Made by a program: the position numbers and the translations under genes. Under the pieces are notes generated by a model, which was given only the letters and a program-made list of their open reading frames with translations, was not told where the DNA came from and ran no database searches. From Cytidiella melzeri (lineage: Eukaryota; Basidiomycota; Agaricomycetes; Polyporales; Irpicaceae), in assembly GCA_022592445.1 (NCBI GenBank), contig JABYQR010000066.1, positions 1 through 64,000 of the forward strand: a stretch of DNA of 64,000 bases, in the 5' to 3' direction. Shown here piece by piece: positions 1-12,171 of the stretch. The stretch's first letter is position 1; each line of letters starts with the position of its first letter.

Positions 1-43
1 AGGACGCATAGAGTACTTAGTTCAGTTGGAACGACCGGAGTCA

Positions 44-752
44 GCGCAGCTTTGTGACGTAACGCGCCTGTGACACAATCGTTGCCTGCCTGAATCACTA
101 CTGAAACCGAAAGATCGAACAAAAATAATGTTTGCAACTTTGCTAGTCTGTCAATTTCCGAGAGTATTCCTCGAGAGTCAAAAAGCGAGCCTAAGTATTC
201 AATGCACGCCAGGACTGCGACGGTCGAGCCTCGGCATTCACTGGCACAATGACAATGAACTGCCCTTTCAGGCAATAACCTCGATTGTAACAGGCCAACG
301 GAACCTTATAATTATGTGTTCTCAAACAAACACCACCGCGGTCCACACACAGCGTAACCTCACCCACCCCCTACAAGCCAAGCATTCTCAATCACGACAC
401 CATTTTACCACTCCCACACCATGCCCGCCATCCGCACAAACCGTGCTCTCCTAGAATGCCCCTTCGTCGACGGCCCCGGCTCCGTCTTGCAAACCTACAC
501 CCGCCACTGCCTCGTCGACCACCCTTACGACATCCGATACCGCGGCACAGCCGTCCTCTTAATGCGCGCCTTCCACTACTACACGGGAGGTGCAGGTGGC
601 AGAGAAGAAGACCGAAGAGGAACACCCGGTGTTGCCTGCTTCGAAGGCATGCAAGGTACGCACGTTGCATCCAGTGATCAGCGGAGGTCGTCTAGTCTGA
701 TCCTGTCTCTCAGCTCGCTGTCCTTCCCGACCTTTCTCCCCTCACGCAAGGT
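44..752 (+). repeat. Left arm of inverted segmental duplication
   Basis: This stretch matches the reverse complement of about 33,440-34,230. Matching blocks lie both in the gene (starting at 421) and in the roughly 370 bp upstream of it, including TGTGACGTAACGCG near 53-66, TCGAGCCTCGGCATTCAC near 224-241 and GAACTGCCCTTTCAGGCAAT near 256-275. Similarity fades in the second exon near 750. The left end cannot be placed exactly because the window starts here. The arms face each other about 33 kb apart. Identity looks moderate, so the duplication is not recent. Confidence 0.85.
421..752 (+). pseudogene. Frameshifted paralogue of the 33.8-kb gene
   Basis: The ATG at 421 opens a reading frame beginning MPAIRTNRALLEC, closely matching the paralogue at 33,829 (MPAIRTYRVLLEC) for about 50 residues. 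After the residues MRAF, 56 nt present in the paralogue are missing, so the frame shifts. The old frame is still recognisable downstream (TTTREVQV against TTPREVQV), followed by a matching intron donor GTACGCAC near 657 and a second exon starting LAVLPD. As it stands the copy can encode only a shorter protein with a changed C-terminus. I do not recognise the family. The alternative is a functional gene with a new tail; conservation of the old frame argues for recent loss. Confidence 0.6.
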
Positions 753-859
753 TGTCCTAGAATAGCGGCTTTGCCTCGCGAGAGATTTGCGGGAAATACA
801 CAGTCCTGTTTTGGCCGCTGTAATCAACGATAGGGCTCTCGATGGATCATGTTCTCGCA

Positions 860-3800
860 CCTTGTCATAATCTATTCCCCCCCCCCTCGGCGGTGACATA
901 CCTCCAGTCATCCCAGGTCCCTATATGTAAGAGATAATGCGATACGCTTGTGCCGTCATCTTGTCCTGTTGTATCCCCCTGGATTCGTTGTTTCGTCCAT
1001 TGAATGTTACCCGTGAATTACGGAATCTCAATCCAACCATCTGCCCTCATCCTGCATGTTTTCATCCTTCACTATTGAACACCAAAAAGCTGTTAGCCCC
1101 AAACTCGCAGGGCAATCCGTGTCACTCACTTTTATTGTCCTAGCGCGCCCAGAGGCGTGCTCACATATGCCGACCTAAAAACACCGCAGCACGCACGCAC
1201 CCGTCCCGGGATCACCACAAGAGAGTCGTTATTCCACAGTGTCTGTACGCCATGGGCTTCATTTACGGGTTCCCCGACTCGTCAATCCACAACACCTAAA
1301 AAGAGGAGTTGCGAGCTAAGGAAGGAAGGGGGCGTAGGAGTGCACCTTTGCTACCCGACTAGTCGACATAGTTAGGTGCTAAGCAAACTTTGGGGCCCAG
1401 CCCGTTATGTCCGAGAGCATATCCATCTGCGAAGGAGAATGTTACCTTGTCCGAATTTGCCGCTGCAAATGACATCTGTCACGCCGTTGGCTTTGCACCA
1501 CTGTCTTGTGACATCTGGGCCGAACGCAATTCATACACTCTGTGTTCAGGGCAGTCAGGAAGGGCTTAAGATAAATCAGTCTCAAATTCTTCCTTACTGG
1601 GTCCTCGCCCATGAGGAGGGAATGTGCCCAGATTGGTGGTAAACACGCGACCAAAGACACTTACGTCTGCTCGCCATGCTTAGCATGCTTTGCTTCGCCC
1701 TCGAGACCACACGTCCGATTCATCTTTGCTGGTGTCTCGTGGTTTCGGCGGTCCATGAATAGCCAATTTGAGTGACGTCCTATGACACAGCAAAGTGTCA
1801 TTGAAGCCGCAGGATCATGAGAGAGATGGCAAAAAGAGGAGAGCTAACAGTTCCATGCCCATGCAGTCATGTTGACCGTGGTCCGCAGTCGCAGAGATCG
1901 CTGTCCATGACCAGACAGCGTTCCGCGGGAGAGCTCGAATAGCCTGAGGTGGGACATCTTGTGCGGAGGACAGACACTAAGTGTTTGTCTCTTCGAGCAG
2001 CGCCTGGCCTTCACAGTAGTCAGTAAAAGAATAATATGTAAAGACCAAGAAAACCCGACCATCGTCCAGCAATGTTTTTGCTGCCCAACCCATCGCATGA
2101 TAGCCGCGTTGGCATCTAGCATGACAGTCCTCCATCGAATGACACCTACAATTCAGTGAAGCGAATGTCAGCGAACAAATCACCCCGTCGTGCTTATTGC
2201 CACGCCAACTGCTCACTTGATCCTGGGGGAGAGCCTGCGTGCGTACGACGCGAGATAGAAATCAGGCTGCCAAATGGCTGCTTAGGAATAGGACTGAGAA
2301 AGTTTGCCGACATGCCAACGCAGCCTAGCGAGCGCGACATAATCAGATGCTGGGAGTATAGCTCTCCAGACCCAAGTAGACATCAGAAGAAAAGACGAAT
2401 AAGCCCTGTCTTTAGTCAGTATTGAAGCACCAGGAACCATTCGTTCTGCCAAGACAAAGGCGTAGAGAGAGATCCCCGCTTTCGCTCGTATATCTTTCAA
2501 TTGAGGGGTGGTGAAATAATGGTTATCCGTGAGATCTACTGGTTGATGAGCATAAGACTAGCATGAATCCTGATTGAACGCCATAATTACCCGTAAGAAA
2601 CCCTGGAATACCGTACGACGAAATCTCGGTGAGATAGCATCCTTCCTGATATCAACACGGACTTGGCATACGGTCCGGGTAGCCCAGCGTCGGAGGCCTA
2701 AGGCTTCTCGTAATTGCGGTGAGCTGTTCGGAGATCGTCGTATCGATTAGCAGCGAACTCCCAATTCCCTAACGGACACTTTAGAGACCCAAAGTGTGAG
2801 CGGGCCTGAAGCTCATGGTGAACCTCCCGGGCGCATGTCAATTAACTGCTACTCACTCTGGATTTCTGCGACGGAACCAGCCCAAGAATCGACAATTCAA
2901 CATTCCGGGGCATAAGCATAACAAAGTCGCCTGCTTTGAGTAGGTGCGTGAGTGTACACTCACATCAAGTATTCGAAAAACCCACTCTCCGCGGTTGCGC
3001 TTTCGTAGGTTCTCTAGAGCTCTTTATCTCTTCATCGCCTTCTTTCTGAGGCCGATAATTCAATTCCGCCGGACGTCACAACACAGGAGGCAAATATCTC
3101 GAGGCATTTCAACGGAAAAATCAGAGTCGTATGACAGGGTATCCGTGGGATGACAACAAGGTGACGACCTCCTGTGGTAAGAGAACGCAGGAAGTGGGTG
3201 CAGTACTCTTTGCAAAACTTGACCGGCTCTATGTCACAATTTCCTCCATAGCCGGAAGGTAGGGTTAAAGGGCAATGGAATGGGTTCTTGGTGCAATTCA
3301 TTTATGACTCTCGTACATTTCTTGTACTCTTGTGCCCACAGCCGGACAGGTTCTCATTAGCGCAGTGTAGTGGGATACGAAACCTATGGACGACAAACCT
3401 TTTTCTCAATCGATCCGCTGCTATAGGCAGGATGTGAAGTCGGCTGATTTGCTCTGCAGAATAAGCCGATATTGAGCAATATAGTCGGAAAGCATGTCGG
3501 TCTGAGTTCAGCTGGGAAGATGAGTGTAAATGGATGTCGAATGGTTCGTCGCAAACGAAGGGTAGTAGTGGCGCAATATCATACCTAGCGGTGACAGGAA
3601 TGTCTTCAGCCATAGAACAAATCATTGAGCAAGCAAAGCGACGGGGATGCTGTTGATTTGTATGATCATGCCTACATATGCTAAATCAACTGAGACATCA
3701 GGTAGAGATGCTGGTTCCGTACCTCATGTAGTAACTATGATAACACAACATCGACCCCAGGTGCCATACAATAATACTGTAAATTCAACTTATAGGACAA

Positions 3801-3908
3801 GACAGCGTAGCTGATCAAGATGTATAGCTGCGGGAGGCGTCAGTACCCAATCGCTACACAACCCAGGTACTCACAAGTCCACCCCTCTTCCATACATCGA
3901 GTGCACAG
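860..3908. other. 3-kb stretch without a supported gene
   Basis: Only short reading frames below about 100 codons occur, on both strands, with no recognisable motif and no plausible exon chain. A C-tract lies at about 880-887. No repeat with the rest of the window was noticed. Confidence 0.6.
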
Positions 3909-4115
3909 CTAGGCCAATCCCAACCGCTCATTCTTCGTCATGCCCTCTTTCTTTTTCTGCGCCTGCATCTGAGCAAGAAACCCCGGAACACTTGCTCCTG
4001 ACTTGGCCGCTGAGCTGCGCGTAGCAGCCTCTGCCTTTCGAGCCTTGACCGCGTCCCGAACGTCTTGCACATCGTTGTCAGTCATTGGTATCAGAGTCGG
4101 GTCTCGGCGAATCAT
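3909..4115 (-). CDS. CDC26: Anaphase-promoting complex subunit CDC26
   Basis: A single-exon frame of 68 codons starts at the ATG at 4115-4113. Its N-terminus, MIRRDPTLIPMTDNDVQDV, matches the CDC26 signature (M-[IL]-R-R-x-P-T), the segment that in the family inserts into the TPR groove of APC6/Cdc16 and stabilises it. The rest is a charged, helix-prone tail ending KNERLGLA. The family is small (about 60-100 residues), so the length fits. A longer frame reaches 4220, but the conserved MIRR start decides the start codon. It is divergently arranged with the PRA1 gene, whose ATG is 274 bp away, so the two probably share a promoter. The call rests on the short N-terminal motif. Confidence 0.8.
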   Translation of the reverse strand: MIRRDPTLIPMTDNDVQDVRDAVKARKAEAATRSSAAKSGASVPGFLAQMQAQKKKEGMTKNERLGLA

Positions 4116-4389
4116 GTTCAACGAGCTCAAAATGAGGATGCAAAATGCGCAGCAGTGGCGAGGGACGTGGAGGACTGAGGAAAGCAGTGACAATGAGGTC
4201 GAGATGGACGTGTTTGGCAACTTTGGCTGCGGCGCGTTCCGCAGGTACTTTCAAGCTGCACAAAGCGCTCAGCGCTTTCGTCTACAAAAATACCTTGCTC
4301 GACGACCACCATCTCTTAACACGTACCCTCTACCGCCTACCCATATAGCACCTTTCTATCTGAACACCAATTCATCTCAAATTCTCATC
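4116..4389. promoter_or_regulatory. Shared divergent promoter, CDC26 / PRA1
   Basis: This is the 274-bp interval between two divergent start codons. It contains a CT/AC-rich leader just before the PRA1 start. No defined operator was recognised. Confidence 0.5.
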
Positions 4390-5185
4390 ATGGAAGCCGC
4401 CCTTCGAGTCGCTGATGCACTCAAATCATTCAGGGTATGCACACCCGTAGCTTGTGTATTCACATTGTACTGACATCGACGCACCCGTTACCAGGAAGCG
4501 CGACTGAGTGGTCTGCGTTCACCCGTAGAATTCTTTGACCACCATCGCATCTCGCGTCCAGCGGATATGAACCAGGCAACACAAGTGCGTATCTTGCTGA
4601 ACACCCGAGCCTTCGTACTCACCAGACTGCACAACTTGTAGCGCATATCCTACAACACCCGTTACTTCTCTGGTGAGTGTACAGCCATTTCAGCTATACA
4701 ACATGTCTGAACCACTTTCCCTTCCAGGAAACTATGGTCTCCTCGTGGCTGGTTTGGGAGTGTACGCAATGTGCGTAATTATCCCACATACAACCTACAC
4801 ATAAACGCTCATACTTTACGTCCACGACAGGCTCACAAACCCCCTACTCCTGATCGCGATTGCATTCCTCGTTGGTGGCTTCGCAGCAATCAACAAGTTC
4901 GGTACGCACATCCCTCAACAGTGCACCAGCCACGGACGCTTCCCATTCACTCACAGTTTTTCTGATTCAGCACCCGAGCCATTGCAAGTGGGCGAGCACG
5001 TCGTGACCCAAAAGTCACTATACACCGGTCTCTTCGTTATCGGCATACCCCTCCTTTGGTTCGCCTCTCCTCTCAGCACAATCTTTTGGATAGTGGGTGC
5101 CTCTGGCCTTCTCATCGTCGGTCACGCCACCCTGATGGAGCCCGGCATCGAGAGCGAGTACGCTCAGGTGTCCGATAACGTGTAA
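4390..5185 (+). CDS. PRA1/Yip3-family Rab acceptor membrane protein
   Basis: Six exons (4390-4434, 4495-4584, 4642-4672, 4728-4770, 4831-4901, 4971-5185) join in frame to 164 residues. The N-terminus carries RSPVEFFDHHRISRP and the NTRYFSGNYG stretch typical of PRA1 proteins, followed by two paired hydrophobic segments (LLVAGLGVYAMLTNPLLLIA and, after a short hydrophilic loop, TGLFVIGIPLLWFA onward). PRA1 proteins sit in ER/Golgi membranes, bind prenylated Rab GTPases and influence vesicle traffic. Length matches the family (about 150-190 residues). All introns are 57-69 nt with GT-AG ends. Confidence 0.9.
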
Positions 5186-5876
5186 AACTCTCACATTCAC
5201 ACACATTCGGCACTTCCTTAACCCACCACCTGCCATCTCGCCCTTCTCCCCTCCTTCGTTGAAATAGTTGGCAGACCACCCACCACAACCCACCCTTTGG
5301 ACAACAGTTTTATTTACATATGCCCTTTCGCTCTAGTTAGAACCAGCTTCTTTCCTTCACAATCAGGGTATATCTCAAATTCTCTTCTAGTCAGAATGCT
5401 ATCAGTACGTAGTAGTGTCTATCCTCTGGCAATAAATACACAAATCTCGGGAAAACTAGTACATGGATCTCACATGGGGAGGATGGATAGACCTTCCAGT
5501 ATACACTGTGCAGAACGCAAGGATCGTAGGTGTGATAGGTAAGCAGTTTGAGGTGTTCCGGGAATCTCGTAGTGGCGTGAACGCACAGGCAAAAAAAAAG
5601 GCAGCCAATGTTTCCCCGAGTTTGAAGATTGTGTTCTGTATTTCGAAGCGAAGCAGCTGCGCAGCAAAGAGGAGTTGCAGTCCGAACGGAAACAATAGAC
5701 GGTAAAAAAGCAAAAAAAAAAATCGAGATAATAATATGCAAAGCATGAATGATGTGAGATGATGGGATGCAAGGGTTCGCTGTCGAAGGACGAGCGGGAG
5801 TGTATGGATTAAAATTACAGGTATGATTAAGTTTCCTTCCTGTGACGACCGCCATCGAGATGGCTGTCCAGTCTGA
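5186..5876. other. Convergent 3' intergenic region
   Basis: This lies between the convergent 3' ends of the PRA1 and ERT1-like genes. It contains A-tracts near 5590 and 5710. Several overlapping minus-strand frames are present but resemble no protein; they probably reflect low-complexity UTR sequence. Confidence 0.5.
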
Positions 5877-8410
5877 TCATAGGAGCGGTAACCATTGTCC
5901 TGAAAGTCCAACCGTCAGTACAGGGTGACCGCAGATTCCACGACCAGCTCACCTATAACAAGACTAGGGAGGTCCATGATATCCCTTCGTATTGAAAAGC
6001 AGAACGTGCAGGGAACTGGTGCACCCGACGGCTTCAACAATACGCAGTGTGAGTATACCGACTGCGTCGTGTTCTCAAACGCATGGTTGGCAAAGTTCTC
6101 CCAGTATTCCACCACAGACTGATTCTCGAACAACTATATTCGTAACATTGTTAAACAAAGTGTCCGAGCAATGTTCACAGCGCATACACACACCTCGTAG
6201 AACTTCTTCTTGCCGATCAGCTCCTCCCGCTCCCATCCAGTGAGCATGCAAAACTCCGGCCCGACAAGGCAAATCTCGCCCGTCCGTCGCCAAGCTAACG
6301 TCGGTGTCCCACTGAAAGACACGAGCTTTTCCAGTTCCTGAATATTGCATGGGTGTTACTCCAAGATCAAAAGCGGAGATAACCACTGCCAGGTACGCAC
6401 CACCAACGACCTCTGGAAACACTTCTCGATAAACACCTCATCCTCTTCCGACATAGGCATCTGCAATGCGATGAGCGAGGGCCGGTAAATTGCCAACGCG
6501 CGGACAATGCGGAGAATATCATTCTTGTCGAAATTACTGCATCCCAGATGTCATGGTAAGCCCGCCATCATACCACAACCATCAATAGAACGGATACACG
6601 TACCGGGACACTAAATGTTTCATCAGGAAATGATAACCTTCGGTGTAATCGTATGGCCTCGTGACCGACTTATACACGCTCGACGCCTCCAGCAACCCCA
6701 TTTCAGAAGCAGCCGCGCCATTCCATGACGCAGTGCCCGCCGACGCAGCTCGGTCAATGAGGGACCCAGAAGTAGATGGCGCCGGGTCTATCGCCGCCTG
6801 GCTTGACACGGTTGCGACAGCCGCGGGAGGCAAAGCGGCTGGCGTGGATTGTCCGGCGTAATTGGCTAAACTGGACGACTGCCCTGGTTGCGACTGACTG
6901 CTGTATTCCGCATACTGGGTACGTGGCGAAGCGGTCTCATTAGAAGTGTATGTTGATGACGAGGCGGGATATCGGGACGAATATCCGTTCGAGGTGGAAG
7001 AGGTAGATGATAAGGTTATGGTGGTCTCAGAGGGCTGAATAGCCAGCTGTGATTGCCCACTGAAACTGCTACTTGAAGTTGGCCAGCTTCCGTTGCCGAT
7101 TGTAGTCGGAGACTGTTGTGCTGAATACGAGGAAGGCGTCTGAGACTGTGGTACTGCCTGGGTATTCGGAGTGCTGGCGGCCGATTCGGACGAGCTACCC
7201 AGTATTGTTGATAAAATGGAGTACTCGAGATTGGCTGCTTCTGATGGAGGGAACCCATAGGACTGTGTCGAGTTGTATGTAAACATCGGCTCTGATCGCG
7301 AGAAACGCGACGCAGGGAGGGATGGCATGAAGTGAGTGTGAGTCGCCGAGGTGGAAGAGACGAGAAGAACTCACGCTGCTGCGTGGGCGTCTCTGTAGGC
7401 TTGACAGCTGGTTCGCCTGATTTACTCCGTTTCAGTGCCTCTGTAATCAATACACTCAGCAAATTCTCTGTAATGAAAGTCAATTCAATTACGAACCGAG
7501 CTCTTCCTCATCCAACAAATATTTCGCTTTCTTGCGATGGCCCTCCGTACAGTTGTCCGCCATCCCACGCTTGATGCATCGTTGACATGGTCGTGCTGAA
7601 GGAGTGAAAGTGAGCGAGGGTAGGATAATCAGTGAATGGTGCATCGAGCAGATAGCAGACTGGAGAGAGCCATACACGTCGTAAGTGCAGCAGTCCCTTT
7701 TCTGGGACCTCACAAAGGGACCTATGCTCTAGAAACCAGCACGTGGACAGCACGAGCGCGATATGCACACCGGTCAAGAGCCCAAGCTGATATGAATCGA
7801 ACGGTCGTCATCTTGCTCCGCTGTGTAGCCGTGGTCATATAAGATCGGCTTTCTATGGTAGCCCTCCGTCTCTGCCAGAACCAACGAGGCAGCGCATAAC
7901 GCGCTTTCCTGCCAGCAGGCTTACCAACACAATCTCCCAGGACAAACTCCATCGCGGGGGAAGTGGCTGGACTATACGGCACAGCGACGAACCCCAGCGT
8001 CACCCCACATCAAATTGAGCGCGGCAACACAGCGCCTTGGCGCGACATGGGACACCGCGTACGGGCAGAGAGGAGTAACGGACAAGGCGCAGACACTCAC
8101 AATCGTCGCAAGTGAGATGCGCTTTCTGGCAGTGAAAGCAGGCGCGATTCGCCTTCTTTTTCTTTGGGCCGTCCCTCGTACGGGTGGTTTGTGAGGACGA
8201 GTCGGCGCTGTCGCTGGCCGCATCGCCAGTACGTTTACGTTTACATGGCGGTTTCTTTTTGGGATCGAGAGCTGCCGGGGTAGTCGTTGCGGCGGCGGCG
8301 ATGGAGGAGGAGGACGAGGAGGAGGTTGCTCCTGAGAACAGTTGGGGCCCGGCAACCGAGACCATGGTGAGGCCAAGAGCACTGTAGTTATGAGTTTGAG
8401 TGGACAGCAT
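5877..8410 (-). CDS. ERT1: ERT1/AcuK-like Zn2Cys6-PAS transcription factor
   Basis: Eight exons (8410-8101, 7595-7497, 7440-7375, 7291-6604, 6536-6401, 6337-6194, 6133-5953, 5899-5877) join in frame to 548 residues. The Zn2Cys6 cluster is split by the first intron, unusually long at about 505 bp: [14 protein letters not shown], then [16 protein letters not shown], followed by [12 protein letters not shown] long Ser/Gln-rich middle region follows, then a PAS-like domain ([17 protein letters not shown]) and the family C-terminus ending IGQWLPLL. In other fungi this family activates gluconeogenic and ethanol/acetate-utilisation genes in the nucleus. Gene identity is firm; the regulon is inferred from the family. 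Confidence 0.92.
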
Positions 8411-8738
8411 GGCAAGACGAAAACATGCAGCGAACAGGATGTGAAAGGCGGCGGCGGTAGTGGTTAGAGAGTAACTTGCGACGAGGGGAGATTATACGAG
8501 GTTCAGGCTTTGCTTTCGGTCGAAAAGTGCCTGAGGAGAGAGCGCAACTCACACGGGCGTCAACCCACGATCACGATTTAAAAATGAAATAATCTGACAA
8601 GTCCGAAAATAGCAGCGATATTCGGAGTTGCCGCCTTGGCATGTCAAGCCGAGGCCGTCATCCACCGCCGACAGTGCAGCCTATTTATCTCCGAGGTAAG
8701 AATAGTTGGAGGAATATGCAGCTTGAGCCTTGCAGCTC
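8411..8738. promoter_or_regulatory. Divergent promoter ERT1-like / HemK-like
   Basis: This is the 328-bp interval between divergent start codons. It includes a perfect inverted repeat, TCCGAA at 8602-8607 and TTCGGA at 8621-8626, which places outward-facing CCG and CGG triplets 17 bp apart, a form some Zn2Cys6 dimers use. Binding by the neighbouring regulator is speculation. Confidence 0.4.
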
Positions 8739-9786
8739 ATGTTGAACACCGTCCAGTGCAGGCATTACCTCGCACAGTTGACCCGCGTGCTCGGTGCACA
8801 GTCTGCTAAGCTCGAATTGGCATGGATTTTGCAAAGCATCCACCATCGACAGCCTCCTGACCGCCACCTCGCGCTATCCTCTATGGTCGCGAGGCGAGTC
8901 TCAGGAGAGCCCCTCCAATATATCCTCGGTGGGTGACCAGTAGTCATAAACGCCGGATCACACTAAAAAGCCACAACCCACGCCAGGTACTCAGCCGTTT
9001 GGCTCCCTGCAACTCTTGACACGTCCGCCTGTCCTCATACCACGCCCCGAAACTGAGGACTGGACAATCCGTCTCTCAGAGTACGTCAAGCCTACCCTCG
9101 AGGCACCCATCAAGCTGCTCGACTTGTGCACCGGCTCTGGCTGCATTCCCCTGCTGCTCTGCAAGCTATGGCCGGCTGGGACCGTGCGCACGACGGGCGT
9201 GGATATCTCCTCGGACGCCATCCAGCTCGCAGAAGACAATGCGAAGCATTGCGGCATTCTCTCAACGTCCGACGTAACTCCTTCAGCCACCGCAAGCGCC
9301 CATAATACATTCAACGCGGTCTTAGCAGACATGCGGGATCCTGTCTTCGTATCGACGATGAAATCCTCCGGCGAATTCTCCCCTTTTCACGTTATCACTT
9401 CAAATCCCCCGTACATCCCAAAGGACGAGTACGAACAGCTCCCGCCGTCCGTCAAGGACTACGAGGACATACGCGCGCTTCTTGGCGATCCGGACATGTA
9501 CCCCAACGACGCAGACATATCGCATCTATCACCAACACCACGATCAGACGTGGGTCGTGGTCTCTCGTTTTACCACGACATTGCGAGACTCGCACACAAA
9601 CAGCAAGGTCTGCTAGCTGAGGACGGCGTGGTCGCTGTTGAAGTCGGTAAAGGCCAGGCCGATGATGTCACCGCTATATTTAAAGAGGAGGGCAACCTAC
9701 AGCACACGGCTATCTGGAAGGACCCTTGGGACGTCGAGCGCGTCGTGGTTGCCTCGCCAACACGAAACGTCCGACTCGGACTATAG
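8739..9786 (+). CDS. MTQ1: HemK/PrmC-type release factor glutamine methyltransferase
   Basis: Two exons (8739-8928 and 8987-9786) give 329 residues. The N-terminal helical domain contains RRVSGEPLQYILG and the junction reads GTQPFGSLQLLTRPPVLIPRPETE, the classic PrmC linker. The Rossmann fold follows, with the SAM-binding motif LLDLCTGSGCIPLLL and the catalytic motif ITSNPPYIPKDEY, whose NPPY loop holds the substrate glutamine. Family members N5-methylate the GGQ glutamine of class I release factors. The extended N-terminal domain favours the mitochondrial MTQ1/HEMK1 type over cytosolic MTQ2. An in-frame stop lies at 8724, so 8739 is the first possible start of this exon. Confidence 0.9.
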
Positions 9787-12080
9787 GTCATGGTCAGGCG
9801 CCTGCATTACGATGAACGAGACAAAGCTACTTGTACAAGGTCAGCTCGAATGAACTGTGTCACTTTATCATGAAACATCATCGATCATCAAGCGCCAGCC
9901 TTGTGGCGTAGCTGTGCAGTCGTTCTACCTGATCGTTGCTGCCCATGGGGATAAATTCAGGGTTGGTCTTTAAATCAAAAATTTAGGTATTCCGGGGGCT
10001 CTGATACGCTGGAGGCAACGTTGGATGTTTCACCGAATCGCTGCTCGAGACGCACCTGGCGAAAGCTTCCTTTCGCGTGGAACCTCTGCTCTTTGACATC
10101 GAATCGTCAGGGTCATTCACCAGAACGGCATCTGGTCAGAGAAAAACTGTCTCGTAGCTGGGATTCGGGGGAATACTCAAGCAGTTCGCCTGGATGCACA
10201 ACACACTGCGAGTCGCTCTCCACACCTACCTGCCATATTTTTCGGATAAGTGGATTGGAACGAATAAGATGAGCCGGATATATATGTCGCCTCAAGAGAT
10301 TTCAAGAGACGCGCCTGCATGGCGACCAGAATTTTACGTCCATGGATAATCGGAGCGCCAGAGTTTTGCCAGTGATCCGCGGTGAAAGCTGTAGAGAGCC
10401 GAACATCCGACATCTTGTGGGCCGCATATGCCGATGCGACATCACAACTTTGTCCTTTTGCACCGACGGGTTTTCGTGCGACACCGATTCACCATCCATT
10501 TGCATCGCAGCTAGTATATACGACGTACATAATACACCTTACTTATAATTAGTCTGGCCAAGTTTCATATTGGCACACCTCGAGCACCGCTTTCTAGTAC
10601 ATACTGTACATGCAACCGGATGATCGCCGAGCTTGATCACCGAGTTATGTAAGTGATGGGACGTGACGCCGTGACAATTTACCTAAGCTCTCTCCCTCAG
10701 AGGCTTCCGTTCTCGAGCACGCAAGTGTGCTCTCTGCTCACAAGCAGCCCTTTTGAAAGGCAACCACCACCACCAGCGAATCGACATCCTTGAAACACCA
10801 TGTTTTGACCATTATCATGGAGCTACTCCTATTGCCCTCGAACATCCCAGATCGCTCCCATCGTCACATGACAAGCTGTGGTCTCAGACGGGCACGACAC
10901 GCGACCGCTCAATCTGAATCATGCACGCCAAGTACTGCTCGCTGGTAAGCACTAATTCACTCACATCTAAGATGAATTATTGAATGCATATTTTAGGCCA
11001 TGGCATGATGTTTAATGATACATACACTCTTATGCAGGGGGTCAACAGAATGCCACGCAGCGAGCTCTTCTCTAGAACTGTAGGTCGTAAAGATGAATGC
11101 TGAACTCGAGTCCTCAGCCCCGCCAAGCTCTCCGCCCGCTGTCGAATGTATCTTGCGGCGTACCGGACGTGTGGAATGACGAGTATTCGGCGAAAACGGC
11201 GGTAACTGCAAAGGTACTTAGCAGCATTTCCGGTGAGTTGATTCATAAAACGGCGAATACTCTCGTGACCATTGTCTGTGGCTTTCAGAAATCAATCCAT
11301 CGATAACGGCTTTAGTTTTCTCGCCGAACTCAGGCTCGACCTCGGTACGCCACTTGAATCGAGTTTGGCACTCAGGAGTGCTTCACTAGCGAAGAACGAA
11401 GTAGATATGGCGTTGATCGCTGCGTACGGGTACGTAGTGCGCTCGAGCGCATGATGCCATTCGTTATCCAAGTAGACAGCTGTAGGTGCATAGGGAAGGA
11501 AGCGTAACTTGGTTTTGGAGAATCGTGTTGCTTTTTCTGTGAATCATCCTTGCGGTATGGCACACTGGTCTCAACCGAGGTATCTGACGAGCATTCATCA
11601 AAGAATTTCTATGCGTTATGGACACGACAAATGGTGAGAGGACCGTACCGGTCGCTCGAGCTTTGACCGAATACTTCGCAGCTCACACGACTCCCTATAC
11701 TGAAACAGATCGTGTATGTGGCACATCATCAAGGCCTGGGCTTATTTCCAAGTTCATTTACCCTTTCCAAGCAACAGCTGTGGCAGCAGAACGTTACTCG
11801 TTGGGCCAGTGGCAGGGCGTCTTTCCAGATTGTGGGCGTATGTGTGTGGTACCGCCACGGCTTGACCTGTCATTCTCTAGTGCAGGTCACAGCCGTCTGG
11901 CCATGGTCATTATACCACAATCAAAGCAGATGCTATGTCCAAATGTTGTTCAAAGGCACGGGCCACCAAATCATGCTACTACCGTCCACAGTGGCATTTC
12001 ATTGTTTCATTTTGGCCTCGCGGGCTCATGTTCCTCCTTTGTGGTCATTGTGCACCACGCGCCTTTCACTGAGCATTGCC
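9787..12080. other. 2.3-kb intergenic region
   Basis: There is no supported gene. A 203-codon frame at 11,618-12,229 runs into the F-box gene in another frame, lacks any recognisable motif and spans the probable TATA element of that gene, so it is not called. Confidence 0.5.
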
Positions 12081-12088
12081 TATTTAAA
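12081..12088 (+). promoter_or_regulatory. Probable TATA element of F-box gene
   Basis: TATTTAAA lies 84 bp upstream of the ATG at 12,172, a plausible TATA position for a fungal promoter with a short leader. Confidence 0.4.
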
Positions 12089-12171
12089 CCCGTCAGCGAT
12101 ATCCGGGGCTCCCTGCAATACACACTCGAACACTCGTCATCCCCCGAATCCATCGGCGACCGTAGGAAAAG

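Noticed and set aside
5391..5911. Three overlapping minus-strand frames of 100-154 codons
   Set aside because: They lie in the convergent 3' spacer and overlap each other in different frames; composition reflects A/T tracts.
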